Shown one piece after another: positions 1 to 8,993 of a stretch of 58,077 nt of DNA. Numbering within the stretch: position 1 is the stretch's first letter; every line of letters begins with the position of its first letter. The stretch comes from Ignatzschineria sp. (GTDB taxonomy: Bacteria; Pseudomonadota; Gammaproteobacteria; Cardiobacteriales; Wohlfahrtiimonadaceae): assembly GCA_030151245.1 (NCBI GenBank), contig JASLEF010000016.1:1-58077 (forward strand), given 5' to 3'. The notes below the pieces were generated by a model that saw only the letters and a list, made by a program, of their open reading frames with translations, did no database searches and was not told the origin of the DNA. The translations under genes were made by a program, and so were the position numbers.

Positions 1-672
1 ATCAGCAAAAGAGGCTGAACTATTAAAAAGTTTCAAGAAATGCTCAATATCTAGATCATTTGATAAATTAGGATAACGAATAATGTGATCTATTTCGCTC
101 CAGCCTTCCTCAAAAAGTGTTCGCATCTGAATCTCGACATAAACACGATCATCTTTATCGCCGGTTTCAATAATATAATGAATAGAACGATAACCAATAT
201 CATGAACTTTCTTCACAAATCGCTCATCCGATAGATAACTGGTATCATCACCGAGTCGATAAAAACAGGTGGGTGTTTCATAGAGATGGTATTTTTCACG
301 AATATAATGATCAAGAATTAAAGCATCATCTTTGAAAAGATGTAGAACCCGAATTCCAATAAGATCTGTAATCACGGACGCATAGTTGTGAACTGAAATA
401 TTTTGATATTTCTCAGATTGCTGGAGTTGCTTTCTTAAAATTTTTGCCATTAAATGGGCAGAATCTTTAATTCGCCAGCGTACAGAATGCACATGCTGAT
501 TTAAAAGAAGCTTCGAGGAAATATGGGATGCGACAATGGAAAGTTCACGGTCTTGCGACTGATGATGATTCCCTATCTCTACCAATTCATCCCACTGAAT
601 TCGAGTGCGATCAAAAGTATCAATTGGCAAATGATAGGCCGTTAAAAATTCTTCAGGTGTCCACTTATTCAT
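1..672 (-). CDS. RelA/SpoT-domain (p)ppGpp synthetase, C-terminus cut by window edge
   Basis: I translated this by hand from the minus strand: 224 codons are open from ATG at 672 to the window edge, so the C-terminus is missing. A TGA lies in frame four codons upstream, which supports this start; the ribosome site (GAG, 6 nt upstream) is weak. The RelA/SpoT nucleotidyltransferase signature is visible: a DLIGIRVLHLF stretch near residue 100, then HDIGYRSIHYII, then VEIQMRTLFEEGWSEIDH near the cut end. The N-terminus has no HD hydrolase signature, so it resembles a stand-alone or small alarmone synthetase that pyrophosphorylates GTP/GDP with ATP in the cytoplasm. Inference: it adds to stringent-response signalling. 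It could still be longer, with C-terminal domains outside the window. Confidence 0.8.
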   Translation of the reverse strand, partial: MNKWTPEEFLTAYHLPIDTFDRTRIQWDELVEIGNHHQSQDRELSIVASHISSKLLLNQHVHSVRWRIKDSAHLMAKILRKQLQQSEKYQNISVHNYASVITDLIGIRVLHLFKDDALILDHYIREKYHLYETPTCFYRLGDDTSYLSDERFVKKVHDIGYRSIHYIIETGDKDDRVYVEIQMRTLFEEGWSEIDHIIRYPNLSNDLDIEHFLKLFNSSASFAD

Positions 673-1005
673 AACAACTCAACTTTAATTAATAAGGAAC
701 TTATTATTACAAATAAAATTAACAGTTACCTTATTTAAATAGCGCAATTACGACAACCTGTAAGGAATGTTAAATCAATCAATCACTTACTGATTTTTTA
801 TCAAGTAGATATAAAGATATCGTAGAATCTTTTTATTATTTTCCAATACCAAACAGGCTTAAACTAACGCTTTTATCTCTCTATGCTTATTAAATAAGCA
901 ACTAGATTCTCTTATTTAAATCCTAAAAAGACTTCATTCTCGTCATACTAAGAGACTGTGAAAAACAGTATTTTGGGGAATGTTAATTAACTCTTATAGG
1001 ATCAT
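673..1005. other. Intergenic gap, no gene seen
   Basis: This AT-rich stretch separates the start of the alarmone synthetase from the 3' end of mnmA. I see no credible ORF on either strand. Just upstream of the synthetase start is a short inverted repeat, AATAAG/CTTATT, at 691-705, which could be part of its leader or an operator. Confidence 0.5.
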
Positions 1006-1030
1006 AAAAAAATCCCCGTGAAAGGGGATT
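1006..1030 (-). terminator. Rho-independent terminator of mnmA
   Basis: AATCCCC (1011-1017) pairs with GGGGATT (1024-1030) around a 6-nt loop. On the minus strand the stem is followed by a run of T (A-run 1006-1012). It lies about 55 nt beyond the mnmA stop. Confidence 0.85.
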
Positions 1031-1085
1031 CTTCTACATAAGTTTAAAAGTGATTTGCTAGATTGGGAAATCACTTAATCATAAC

Positions 1086-2183
1086 TTAATTAATTTTAGA
1101 CTCAATAAATGCCCCCCCTAAGCAAATATCTCCATCATAAAAGACGATGGATTGCCCAGGAGTAATCGCGCGCTGAGGTTTCGTGAAATCAACACGAATA
1201 CGATTATTTTCATCTAGCGTTACCTGACACTTCACATCTTTTTGACGATAACGGATTTTTGCGGTTAAACGAGGATTCACATCTGTCCAATCAATCGGAT
1301 TGATCTCATGTAATTCTCGAGCAATTAAGCCGCTACCATAAAGTTCTTTCTGATCACCTTGAACGACAATGAGTTTGTTATTTTTGAGATCTTTATCTGC
1401 CACAAACCATGGTTCACCATTTGAATCTTTACGACCGCCAATTCCTAAGCCTTGTCGCTGTCCTATCGTATAAAAAGCTAATCCTTTATGCTGCGCGACC
1501 ACTTCCCCATTTGGTAAGATCATATCTCCGGGTTCAGTTGGTAAGTATTGCATAATAAAATCTGTAAAATCACGCTCACCAATAAAGCAAATACCCGTAG
1601 AATCCTTCTTATCAAAGGTAATCAGCTTATTATCTAACGCTATTTGTCGCACTTCTGATTTTTCATAATCACCTATTGGGAATAAGGTATTAATCAACTG
1701 TTGCTGATTTAGAAGATATAAAAAATAGCTCTGATCCTTGTTATCATCAATACCTTTTAAAAGATATGCTTTTCCCTCCTCTCGCTTAACGCGGGTATAG
1801 TGCCCTGTGGCTAAATAGTCAGCCCCTAACTCCTCTGCATATTCTAAAAAAGCCTTAAACTTGATCTCTTTATTACAAAGCACATCAGGATTCGGTGTTA
1901 AACCGTCTTTTAATGTTTCTAAAAAATAATCAAATACGCGTTCTTTGTAATTTTTTGCAAAATTGACCTTATGTAGTGGAATTCCTAAAGTTTCACAAAC
2001 AGCTTCCGCATCTTTAAGGTCATCTTCAGCAGTACAATATCCCTGATCGAACTCTTCCTCCCAGTTCTTCATAAAAACGCCGTGAACATCAGCGCCTCTC
2101 TCTTTTAAAAGAAACGCCGCAACTGAAGAGTCAACTCCGCCGCTCATACCCACTATTACGCGTTTGCCTTTAATATCTTCCAT
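1086..2183 (-). CDS. mnmA: tRNA-specific 2-thiouridylase MnmA
   Basis: MnmA activates U34 of the Lys, Glu and Gln tRNAs with ATP and inserts sulfur to give the 2-thiouridine core of mnm5s2U, in the cytoplasm. The 365-aa length is normal. The PP-loop ATP-binding motif GMSGGVDSS is at residues 12-20. The two catalytic cysteines known in the family correspond to C103 (in NPDVLCNKE) and C199 (in STGICFIGERDF). A TGHYTR motif near 126-131 and the C-terminal beta-barrel region are present. It is a single gene with its own terminator, preceded by prc on the same strand with about 210 nt between them. Sulfur would come from the Tus relay or IscS, not encoded here. Confidence 0.97.
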   Translation of the reverse strand: MEDIKGKRVIVGMSGGVDSSVAAFLLKERGADVHGVFMKNWEEEFDQGYCTAEDDLKDAEAVCETLGIPLHKVNFAKNYKERVFDYFLETLKDGLTPNPDVLCNKEIKFKAFLEYAEELGADYLATGHYTRVKREEGKAYLLKGIDDNKDQSYFLYLLNQQQLINTLFPIGDYEKSEVRQIALDNKLITFDKKDSTGICFIGERDFTDFIMQYLPTEPGDMILPNGEVVAQHKGLAFYTIGQRQGLGIGGRKDSNGEPWFVADKDLKNNKLIVVQGDQKELYGSGLIARELHEINPIDWTDVNPRLTAKIRYRQKDVKCQVTLDENNRIRVDFTKPQRAITPGQSIVFYDGDICLGGAFIESKIN

Positions 2184-2333
2184 CTTTTATAACGTCCTTA
2201 CGTTTCGTCAACTTTAATGACGACTCTGTCTTAAAGCTTTTAAAATATAAAAACCCCAAAACAATATCGATTATTATGAGGTTTTAAATTGAGGTTTTTT
2301 ATAGAGATACTGACTAGGAGTATCGCCTATGCT

Positions 2334-2384
2334 ATTTTTCATTGAAGATTACGACAATCATGGATTGATGATTCAATGAAAAAT
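2334..2384. repeat. 13-bp inverted repeat with nested hairpin downstream of prc
   Basis: ATTTTTCATTGAA (2334-2346) is the exact reverse complement of TTCAATGAAAAAT (2372-2384). Inside the loop, CAATC and GATTG form a second small hairpin around ATG. It starts 14 nt past the prc stop. There is no T-run outside the stem, but each arm ends in a run of A or T, so it may act as a terminator or a 3'-end stabiliser. Confidence 0.6.
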
Positions 2385-2397
2385 CTACGGATTCTTT

Positions 2398-4560
2398 TTA
2401 CTTCTTCTGATTTTGAAGGTCTACAATATCTCTCAAGATCAATAATCCCTCTTCGAGAAGAAGATCCGTCTCCGTCTCTTTTAGTAGTTTTGTATATGAA
2501 CCATCTTCATTACGAAATTCTTCTAATGTCAGTGGTTCGAAATCATATAGCACTCGCATCCGATTTTGTAAGTCAAGATTTTCCGCTTCTTCTTCTTTTA
2601 ACTTCTCTTTTCGTGTTTGAAGATTTAAGCTTAACTCATTGATCTTCCAAAGATCCAATGTTTTATCTGCTTGACGTTGATGAATTTGATGTTTTTCATC
2701 CGTTTTAAATCGAGCCGAACTTTTTGCTTGTAGCTTATCAATCACTGACGGCGTAATAACAACTGAAGGGTCGTAGTCAGGCGCAGCTTCTATTGTATCC
2801 CAGGGCATGACATACATCTCTTTAGCTTCTCCGATTTCCGTTGGATCATAGCTACTTGGCAATGTCACATCTGGTACAACGCCTTTTTCCTGAGTTGTCT
2901 CACCATTGGCACGATAGAATTTTGCAATAGTGACCTTCGATTGTCCTGGTTTTGTGGATTTCGCTAAAATTCGACTTAAATCAATCATTGTTTGCACAGT
3001 GCCTTTTCCAAAGCTCGTTGATCCTGCAATAATTGCTCGACCTTGATCTTGCATACTTCCTGCGAATATTTCACTGGCTGAAGCACTTAAACGGTCAATA
3101 AGAACTACCATAGGCCCTGAATAGATAAGATCTTCTTTAACACTCCCCTGAGCATCTGTATTACCATCAAATCCACGTGTTTGAACCACTGTTTTATTGC
3201 TACCAATAAAGAGCGCTGAAAGATCTATCACTTCTGTTAATGATCCCCCACCATTACCTCGTAAATCAATCACTAAACCATCAATATCTTCTTTTTGTAC
3301 TAGTGGTAAAAGTAACTTTTTAACATCTCGAGTTGTACTCTTAAAGTCTTCAACACCCTGCTTGCTGCCTTCAAAATCACTATAGAATGCAGGCAACGTA
3401 ATAACCCCGAGCTTATACTCTTCCTCACTATTTTCAGAAGGAATCGTAAAGACTTCAGACTTTGCTTCTTGCTCTTCAAGCTTTACGGTATCACGGGTAA
3501 TTTTAACGATTTTTTCAGCACCTTTACCTTTATTGCCAATCATTTGTAAACGAACTGTCGTCCCTTTTTCACCCCGAACCATTTCAACAACTTTATCTAA
3601 ACGCATCCCGACGATATCGACAAACTCACCATCTTCACCTTGTGCGACGCCAATGATTTCATCACCAATTTGCACCTGGCCGGTTAAATCTGCAGGCCCG
3701 CCTGTGACCACTTCTACAATTTTTACAGAATCATCATCTTGACGTAAAACGGTACCAATTCCCTGAAGTGATAAGCTCATACTGATATTAAACTGCTCCA
3801 TCTGTTTTGCAGAGTAATAACCAGAGTGAGGGTCAAAACCTAATGAAATTACATTCATCACTAAACTAAATAATTCACCCTCTTCCATATCATGAATTCG
3901 TTTACTACGGGTGTTATAACGTTTTTGAAGCTTCTCTTTTGCTTCAACTAAGGTGAGCTTTTCATCGGTCACCATTAGATTAATCAATTCATTTTGTAAC
4001 CGATCTTTCCAAAGAGCCCGTAATTCCGCTTTATCTTTAGGATAAGCTTCATCTTTGCGTTGAATAATAATCTGCTTATCAACCTCAAAGTCAAAATCTT
4101 CTGCTAATAGATCTTCCACTAGTGCATATTGCTCATCCATTCGTTGAAGTAGTAATGCATACATCTCATAAGGAACTTCAAGTTTCGAGCGTTTCACAAA
4201 GTCATCAAATTTATAACGATAACGTTCAAAGCCATCAATATCTGATTGTATAAAAAATATTTTTTGGGGATCCAACGCCTTTAAATAGAGAGTATAGATT
4301 CGCTCTGATAAGACATCATCAATAGGTAAACGATCATAATGATACTGCGCTAAAATGGCAGAATGTGCAGAGTTAATTAACTGCTCATTATAACTAGGCG
4401 CAGCGATAACAGCGCTCTGTTGTGTCTCATTACTTGGCTTTGCAGCAATAGAAAAACCTCCCCAGATAAGCGAGGATGCAATTAATGCACTGCTGACTAT
4501 TTTAGCAAACCGATTTTTTATAAACTTTTTCTCATTTAACATTGCGTTGTCTATATCCAT
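2398..4560 (-). CDS. prc: Tail-specific (C-terminal processing) periplasmic protease
   Basis: Prc/Tsp is a periplasmic S41 serine protease that trims or degrades proteins with non-polar C-termini, including cell-wall enzymes. At 720 aa it is close to the family's usual length. Residues about 16-40 form a hydrophobic signal or anchor ending near AAKPS. A PDZ domain follows at about 260-340 (GIGTV, then GGPADLTGQVQIGDEI). The protease core carries the DLRGNGGG motif, the SASAS serine (about S494) and the FGKG lysine (about K519), spaced 25 residues apart as in the E. coli enzyme. The C-terminal DUF3340-like tail is Lys/Glu-rich. The start is uncertain: neither M1 nor M7 has a strong ribosome site. 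Confidence 0.95.
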   Translation of the reverse strand: MDIDNAMLNEKKFIKNRFAKIVSSALIASSLIWGGFSIAAKPSNETQQSAVIAAPSYNEQLINSAHSAILAQYHYDRLPIDDVLSERIYTLYLKALDPQKIFFIQSDIDGFERYRYKFDDFVKRSKLEVPYEMYALLLQRMDEQYALVEDLLAEDFDFEVDKQIIIQRKDEAYPKDKAELRALWKDRLQNELINLMVTDEKLTLVEAKEKLQKRYNTRSKRIHDMEEGELFSLVMNVISLGFDPHSGYYSAKQMEQFNISMSLSLQGIGTVLRQDDDSVKIVEVVTGGPADLTGQVQIGDEIIGVAQGEDGEFVDIVGMRLDKVVEMVRGEKGTTVRLQMIGNKGKGAEKIVKITRDTVKLEEQEAKSEVFTIPSENSEEEYKLGVITLPAFYSDFEGSKQGVEDFKSTTRDVKKLLLPLVQKEDIDGLVIDLRGNGGGSLTEVIDLSALFIGSNKTVVQTRGFDGNTDAQGSVKEDLIYSGPMVVLIDRLSASASEIFAGSMQDQGRAIIAGSTSFGKGTVQTMIDLSRILAKSTKPGQSKVTIAKFYRANGETTQEKGVVPDVTLPSSYDPTEIGEAKEMYVMPWDTIEAAPDYDPSVVITPSVIDKLQAKSSARFKTDEKHQIHQRQADKTLDLWKINELSLNLQTRKEKLKEEEAENLDLQNRMRVLYDFEPLTLEEFRNEDGSYTKLLKETETDLLLEEGLLILRDIVDLQNQKK

Positions 4561-4743
4561 TTTCTATTTGATTAGTACGCTATCACTAAATAACATAAAA
4601 CACTTCTAAGTATAGCGGAATGAGCGACAATTACTTATTTTTTTTCTACGCCTTTAGGTATCTTTTTCCTTAAAGCTTTGTACAGCTGCTTTTTGAATGA
4701 ATTACAACTTATTGTTCTAAGCTTTAAAACCTTCAAAATAATA

Positions 4744-4765
4744 AGCTAGAGTTTTCACTCTAGCT
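4744..4765 (-). terminator. Probable terminator of serC
   Basis: AGCTAGAGT (4744-4752) pairs exactly with ACTCTAGCT (4757-4765) around a 4-nt loop. On the minus strand it is followed by a T-rich stretch. It lies about 90 nt beyond the serC stop. Confidence 0.65.
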
Positions 4766-4852
4766 ATCATATCGATAATCTAATTCTTTGTTAATAAAAA
4801 CATTATCTAATTTTTAACATTTATTATTTTGTATGATACTGATTAGTATTGA

Positions 4853-5953
4853 TTATGAATAATGCCTTGCTTCAAAATCTTTCATAAAGTTAGTTAATGC
4901 AATCACCCCTTCAATAGGCATTGCATTGTAAATACTAGCACGCATCCCACCAACACTACGATGCCCTTTTAAGTTAATCAATTTGTGTTCTTCCGCTTCT
5001 TTTAAGAAGAGTGAATCTAACGTAGGGTCTGCTAGAGTGAAAGGAATTGTCATGTTAGAGCGGGCATCAACATGAACAGGGTTACGATAAAGGCGACTAT
5101 TATCAATGGTGTTATAGAGCATAAAAGCTTTTTTATGATTAAGCTTTTCCATCTCTTCAAGCCCCCCTTTCTCTTTCAGCTCTTTCAGCACAAGACTCAT
5201 CAAATAAATAGCAAAAGTCGGCGGCGTATTAAGCATTGAATCATTTTCTGCTTGAAGCGTATAGTTAAGAGCATCAGGTACAAACTTAGACGCCTTACCT
5301 AAAAGGTCTTCACGTATAATGACAACTGTTAAACCTGCTGGCCCAATATTTTTTTGGGCGCCGGCATAGATGAGACCATATTGACTCACATCGATTCTTC
5401 TAGAAAGAATATTTGAGCTCATATCTGCGACAACAGGAATGGGGCAATTTTTAATATCATAAAAAAACTCAACCCCATTAATTGTCTCATTTGAGCAGAG
5501 ATGCAAATAAGCACTATTGGGATCTACATTAATCGCATTTTTATCAGGGACATTGACGTAGCCCTCCTCTTTACCACTATAAAGAATATTAGATAGTGCG
5601 TAACGACTTCCTTCAATTGCGGATTTTTTTGACCAAACGCCTGTTTCAAGATAATCAACAGTTGTTTTCCCGTCTCCCATGCGATCCCCAAGAAGATTCA
5701 TAGGAATCAAACCAAACTGCGCTAATCCGCCGCCTTGTAAAAACAAGACTTTGTAATTAACCGGGATATCAAGCAGTTCACGGAGATCCGCTTCACACTC
5801 TTTTGCTAACGCAACAAACTCTTTACCACGATGCGAAACCTCCATGACCGAAGCGCCTTGTTGCTGCCAGTCTAAAAGCTCTTCTTGTGCCTTTTTTAGC
5901 ACGTTGTACGGCATTGTTGCAGGTCCTGCACAGAAATTATAAGTGTCTCTCAC
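4853..5953 (-). CDS. serC: Phosphoserine aminotransferase
   Basis: SerC is a PLP enzyme that transaminates 3-phosphohydroxypyruvate with glutamate in serine synthesis, and the analogous step in pyridoxal phosphate synthesis. It acts in the cytoplasm. The 366-aa length fits the class V aminotransferase family. The N-terminus reads NFCAGPATMP as in other SerC proteins. The PLP-binding lysine is K201 in the motif GAQKNIGPAG, and the C-terminal HRSVGGMRASIYNAM block is typical. The start is GTG at 5953, with AGGA 8 nt upstream. It is transcribed divergently from clpP. No serA or aroA lies beside it here. Confidence 0.97.
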   Translation of the reverse strand: MRDTYNFCAGPATMPYNVLKKAQEELLDWQQQGASVMEVSHRGKEFVALAKECEADLRELLDIPVNYKVLFLQGGGLAQFGLIPMNLLGDRMGDGKTTVDYLETGVWSKKSAIEGSRYALSNILYSGKEEGYVNVPDKNAINVDPNSAYLHLCSNETINGVEFFYDIKNCPIPVVADMSSNILSRRIDVSQYGLIYAGAQKNIGPAGLTVVIIREDLLGKASKFVPDALNYTLQAENDSMLNTPPTFAIYLMSLVLKELKEKGGLEEMEKLNHKKAFMLYNTIDNSRLYRNPVHVDARSNMTIPFTLADPTLDSLFLKEAEEHKLINLKGHRSVGGMRASIYNAMPIEGVIALTNFMKDFEARHYS

Positions 5954-6158
5954 GGCTCTAATCCTTTTCCCTTAGAAAAATCATTGAAATTATCTGTAAA
6001 TAATCGTCGTTTATCTTACTACGACAAGACAGATATTTCATGCTTTCCCTAATAAATATTCTTTCGCTGAATTATATTCATAAAGTGTCATCTATTTCTG
6101 CTAAACTAGTTCGTTTGAAAGAGATTAATTGGTTATAAACCATAAAGGGATTCGCATT

Positions 6159-6767
6159 ATGTCTTCTATTATAGATACTCAAATGTCACATTTAGTGCCG
6201 ATGGTTGTTGAACAAACAGGCCGTGGTGAGCGCTCTTACGATATTTACTCTCGTCTTTTAAAAGAACGAATTATTTTCATGGTAGGACAAGTTGAAGATC
6301 ACATGGCGAACTTAATCGTTGCGCAGATGCTCTTCCTTGAAGCTGAAGACCCTAATAAAGATATCCATCTCTATATCAATTCACCTGGTGGCTCTGTCAC
6401 CGCAGGAATGTCTATTTACGACACTATGCAATTTGTAAAACCTGATGTATCAACGATGTGTTTAGGTCAAGCTTGTAGCATGGGGGCATTTTTATTGGCA
6501 GCGGGTGCTGAGGGGAAACGTTTTGCACTTCCTAATGCTCGCGTCATGATCCATCAACCATTGGGTGGCTATCAAGGGCAAGCATCAGATATTGAGATTC
6601 ATACGCGTGAGATGTTAAAAATCAAAAAACAACTCAACACGCTATTAGCGCATCACACTCATAAAACGATAAAACAGATTGAAAAAGATACTGATCGCGA
6701 TAACTTTATGAGTGCAGAAGAAGCGGCAAAATATGGTTTAATTGACCAAGTCGTTACCAAGCGCTAA
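6159..6767 (+). CDS. clpP: ATP-dependent Clp protease proteolytic subunit
   Basis: ClpP is the serine peptidase barrel of the ClpXP and ClpAP proteases. I place the start at ATG 6159 because AAGGGA sits 8 nt upstream; the ten residues that a TTG at 6129 would add look like leader. From this start it is 202 aa. The triad is visible as S107 (GQACSMGA), H132 (MIHQPLGG) and D181 (DTDRDNF). The INSPGGSVTAG stretch lines the oxyanion region. An N-terminal propeptide ending around residue 10 is likely cleaved. clpX follows 149 nt downstream. The trigger factor gene that often precedes clpP is absent; the upstream neighbour is divergent serC. Confidence 0.97.
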   Translation: MSSIIDTQMSHLVPMVVEQTGRGERSYDIYSRLLKERIIFMVGQVEDHMANLIVAQMLFLEAEDPNKDIHLYINSPGGSVTAGMSIYDTMQFVKPDVSTMCLGQACSMGAFLLAAGAEGKRFALPNARVMIHQPLGGYQGQASDIEIHTREMLKIKKQLNTLLAHHTHKTIKQIEKDTDRDNFMSAEEAAKYGLIDQVVTKR

Positions 6768-6916
6768 TGAAGATTATTCTTATCTAGAGCTTGATATATT
6801 AAAAAATGACAACAAATAGTGAGTGTTGATACAGATAAGCTGTCTCAACACCCCAACATTTACTGATTGCATTGGCAATCAAGGTACTGACAAACTACCC
6901 GGAGTAGATTCACAAT

Positions 6917-8182
6917 ATGAGTAATAAAACAGACAAACCAACGAAAAGCGTTGAGTGCTCTTTCTGTGGTAAAGATCAAAGTGAAGCTGAACGTCTCATC
7001 TCTGGAAATGGCGTTTATATCTGTAAAGAGTGTATAGAGCTCTGTAATAATCTGGTCTTAGAAGATGTTAAAGCAGAGATTGAAGCAGAGGCTGAAAGTC
7101 TTCCTACGCCAAAAGAAATTTATGAAAACCTCGATCAATATGTGATTGGACAATCTCACGCTAAACGAACCTTAAGTGTGGCTGTTTATAATCATTATAA
7201 ACGTCTTAGCAGTGAGCAACTCAATGATCAAAATGATATTGAACTGAGTAAGAGTAATATTTTATTAATTGGTCCCACAGGTTCAGGAAAGACGTTGCTT
7301 GCAGAAACCCTTGCTAGAAGTCTTAATGTGCCCTTCGCAATTGCAGATGCAACAACATTAACGGAAGCCGGCTATGTTGGTGAAGATGTCGAAAATATTG
7401 TTCTCCGTCTTCTTCAAAACTGTGATTTTGATGTTGAAAGCGCTGAATCAGGCATTATTTACGTGGATGAAATCGATAAAATTTCTCGTAGAAGTGAAAA
7501 CCCTTCTATTACAAGAGATGTATCTGGTGAGGGTGTTCAACAAGCGTTACTGAAAATTATCGAAGGCACCACTGCCTCGGTATCCCCTAGCGGTGGGCGA
7601 AAACACCCCAATGCAGAACTCATTGAAGTGAATACTCGTAATATCCTCTTTATTTGTGGAGGCGCGTTTTCAGGGCTTGAAAAAATTGTTCAACAACGTC
7701 AGTCAAAAGGCGGCATTGGGTTTGGTGCTGAGGTAAAAACCACAGATGAAGAAAAAAATCTTTCCGAACTTTTTGCCCAAGTAGAAGCAGAAGACTTGGC
7801 GAAATATGGATTGATCCCAGAGTTTATTGGCCGTTTGCCGGTGATTACGACACTCGAAGAGCTTGATGAAAAAGCACTAGTCAACATTTTAACCGAACCT
7901 AAAAATGCCATTACAAAGCAGTTTTCATATCTCTTTGAGATGGAGGGCGTTGATTTAGAGTTTACAGAGGCGGCATTAACCGCAATTGCCCAAGAAGCCT
8001 TAAAACGTAAAACTGGTGCTCGAGGTCTAAGAAGTATTATCGAACATCTCTTGTTAGATACAATGTTTGAGCTTCCCTCCTTAGATAATGTCCAAAAAGT
8101 AATTGTTCATGAAAATTGCGTGACAGAAAAAATAGCACCCGAAATTGTCTATGCAAAAGAAGTGAAAGCTTCTAAAGCATAA
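6917..8182 (+). CDS. clpX: ATP-dependent Clp protease unfoldase subunit ClpX
   Basis: ClpX is the hexameric AAA+ unfoldase that recognises tagged substrates and feeds them to ClpP. The 421-aa protein begins with a C4 zinc-binding dimerisation domain (C14, C17, C36, C39). Next come Walker A GPTGSGKT near residues 119-126, Walker B with VDEIDK, a sensor region and the C-terminal small AAA+ domain. The ClpP-docking IGF tripeptide is present in KGGIGFGAEV near residue 265. It lies in the same direction as clpP. Instead of the frequent neighbour lon, rnt follows 85 nt downstream. Confidence 0.98.
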   Translation: MSNKTDKPTKSVECSFCGKDQSEAERLISGNGVYICKECIELCNNLVLEDVKAEIEAEAESLPTPKEIYENLDQYVIGQSHAKRTLSVAVYNHYKRLSSEQLNDQNDIELSKSNILLIGPTGSGKTLLAETLARSLNVPFAIADATTLTEAGYVGEDVENIVLRLLQNCDFDVESAESGIIYVDEIDKISRRSENPSITRDVSGEGVQQALLKIIEGTTASVSPSGGRKHPNAELIEVNTRNILFICGGAFSGLEKIVQQRQSKGGIGFGAEVKTTDEEKNLSELFAQVEAEDLAKYGLIPEFIGRLPVITTLEELDEKALVNILTEPKNAITKQFSYLFEMEGVDLEFTEAALTAIAQEALKRKTGARGLRSIIEHLLLDTMFELPSLDNVQKVIVHENCVTEKIAPEIVYAKEVKASKA

Positions 8183-8267
8183 TTTCTTTTACTACTAACT
8201 ACTGCATTTGATTGCACAATACTTTTAACTTAACACATAAAAAGGCGAGAAGAATCTCTTCATAGTT

Positions 8268-8939
8268 ATGGCAGATCACTTACAATCCCCTCCCCCAATC
8301 TCGATGCGTTTTCGAGGATTTTTACCGGTCGTTATAGATGTGGAAACAGGGGGCGTGAATCCTAGAACCGATGCTCTTTTAGAAATAGCGGCAGTCCTTG
8401 TTGATATGGATGAGTCTGGAAAACTTTCAACGACTGAGTCAGTATCAGCCCATGTTGAACCTGAAAAAGGACTTCTATTAAACCCAGAGTCAATGCGTAT
8501 CAATGGCATTAAGGTAGATAATCCTTTTCGTTTTGCTATTTCTGAAAAAGAAGCATTGAAAAAAATCTTCACAGTAGTACGTCAAGCACTTAAAGAGCAA
8601 GGATGCACCAGAGCTATCTTGGTAGGTCATAATGCGCACTTTGATCTAGGCTTTTTAAATGCAGCTATTGAACGAACGGGAATTAAAAACTCCCCTTTTC
8701 ACCCTTTCTCCGTGATTGATACAGTGAGTCTTGCTGGCCTTGCTTATGGGCAAACTGTACTGGCGAGATCTATCATGGCCGCAGGAATCGAATGGGATCA
8801 CAGTAAAGCGCATTCCGCACTTTATGATACTGAAAAAACCGCAGAGCTGTTTTGTAATATCGTTAATTTATGGCAAGAAAAAATTGGTTTCAATATTGCT
8901 CTATTTCAGGCGCATGATGACCCCATTGATGAGCGTTAA
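8268..8939 (+). CDS. rnt: Ribonuclease T
   Basis: RNase T is a DEDD-family 3'-5' exoribonuclease that trims tRNA and other stable RNA ends and turns over tRNA-CCA. It works as a dimer in the cytoplasm. At 223 aa the length fits. The DEDD motifs are clear: D24/E26 in VVIDVETGG, GHNAHFDLGFL, and HSALYDTEKTAELF. The stretches FRGFLPVVIDVET and NPFHPFSVIDT closely follow the E. coli protein. The start at ATG 8268 has no good ribosome site next to it. An AAGGCG lies about 20 nt upstream, separated by a small GAAGA/TCTTC hairpin. Confidence 0.95.
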   Translation: MADHLQSPPPISMRFRGFLPVVIDVETGGVNPRTDALLEIAAVLVDMDESGKLSTTESVSAHVEPEKGLLLNPESMRINGIKVDNPFRFAISEKEALKKIFTVVRQALKEQGCTRAILVGHNAHFDLGFLNAAIERTGIKNSPFHPFSVIDTVSLAGLAYGQTVLARSIMAAGIEWDHSKAHSALYDTEKTAELFCNIVNLWQEKIGFNIALFQAHDDPIDER

Positions 8940-8993
8940 TTTCCTGAATAGTCTACGCTTACATAAAAACATTGTGATATAAGAGAATTTTGT

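Noticed and set aside
2376..2642. 88-codon plus-strand frame over the 3' end of prc
   Set aside because: It overlaps the real prc coding frame on the other strand and has no domain or ribosome site; a shadow frame.
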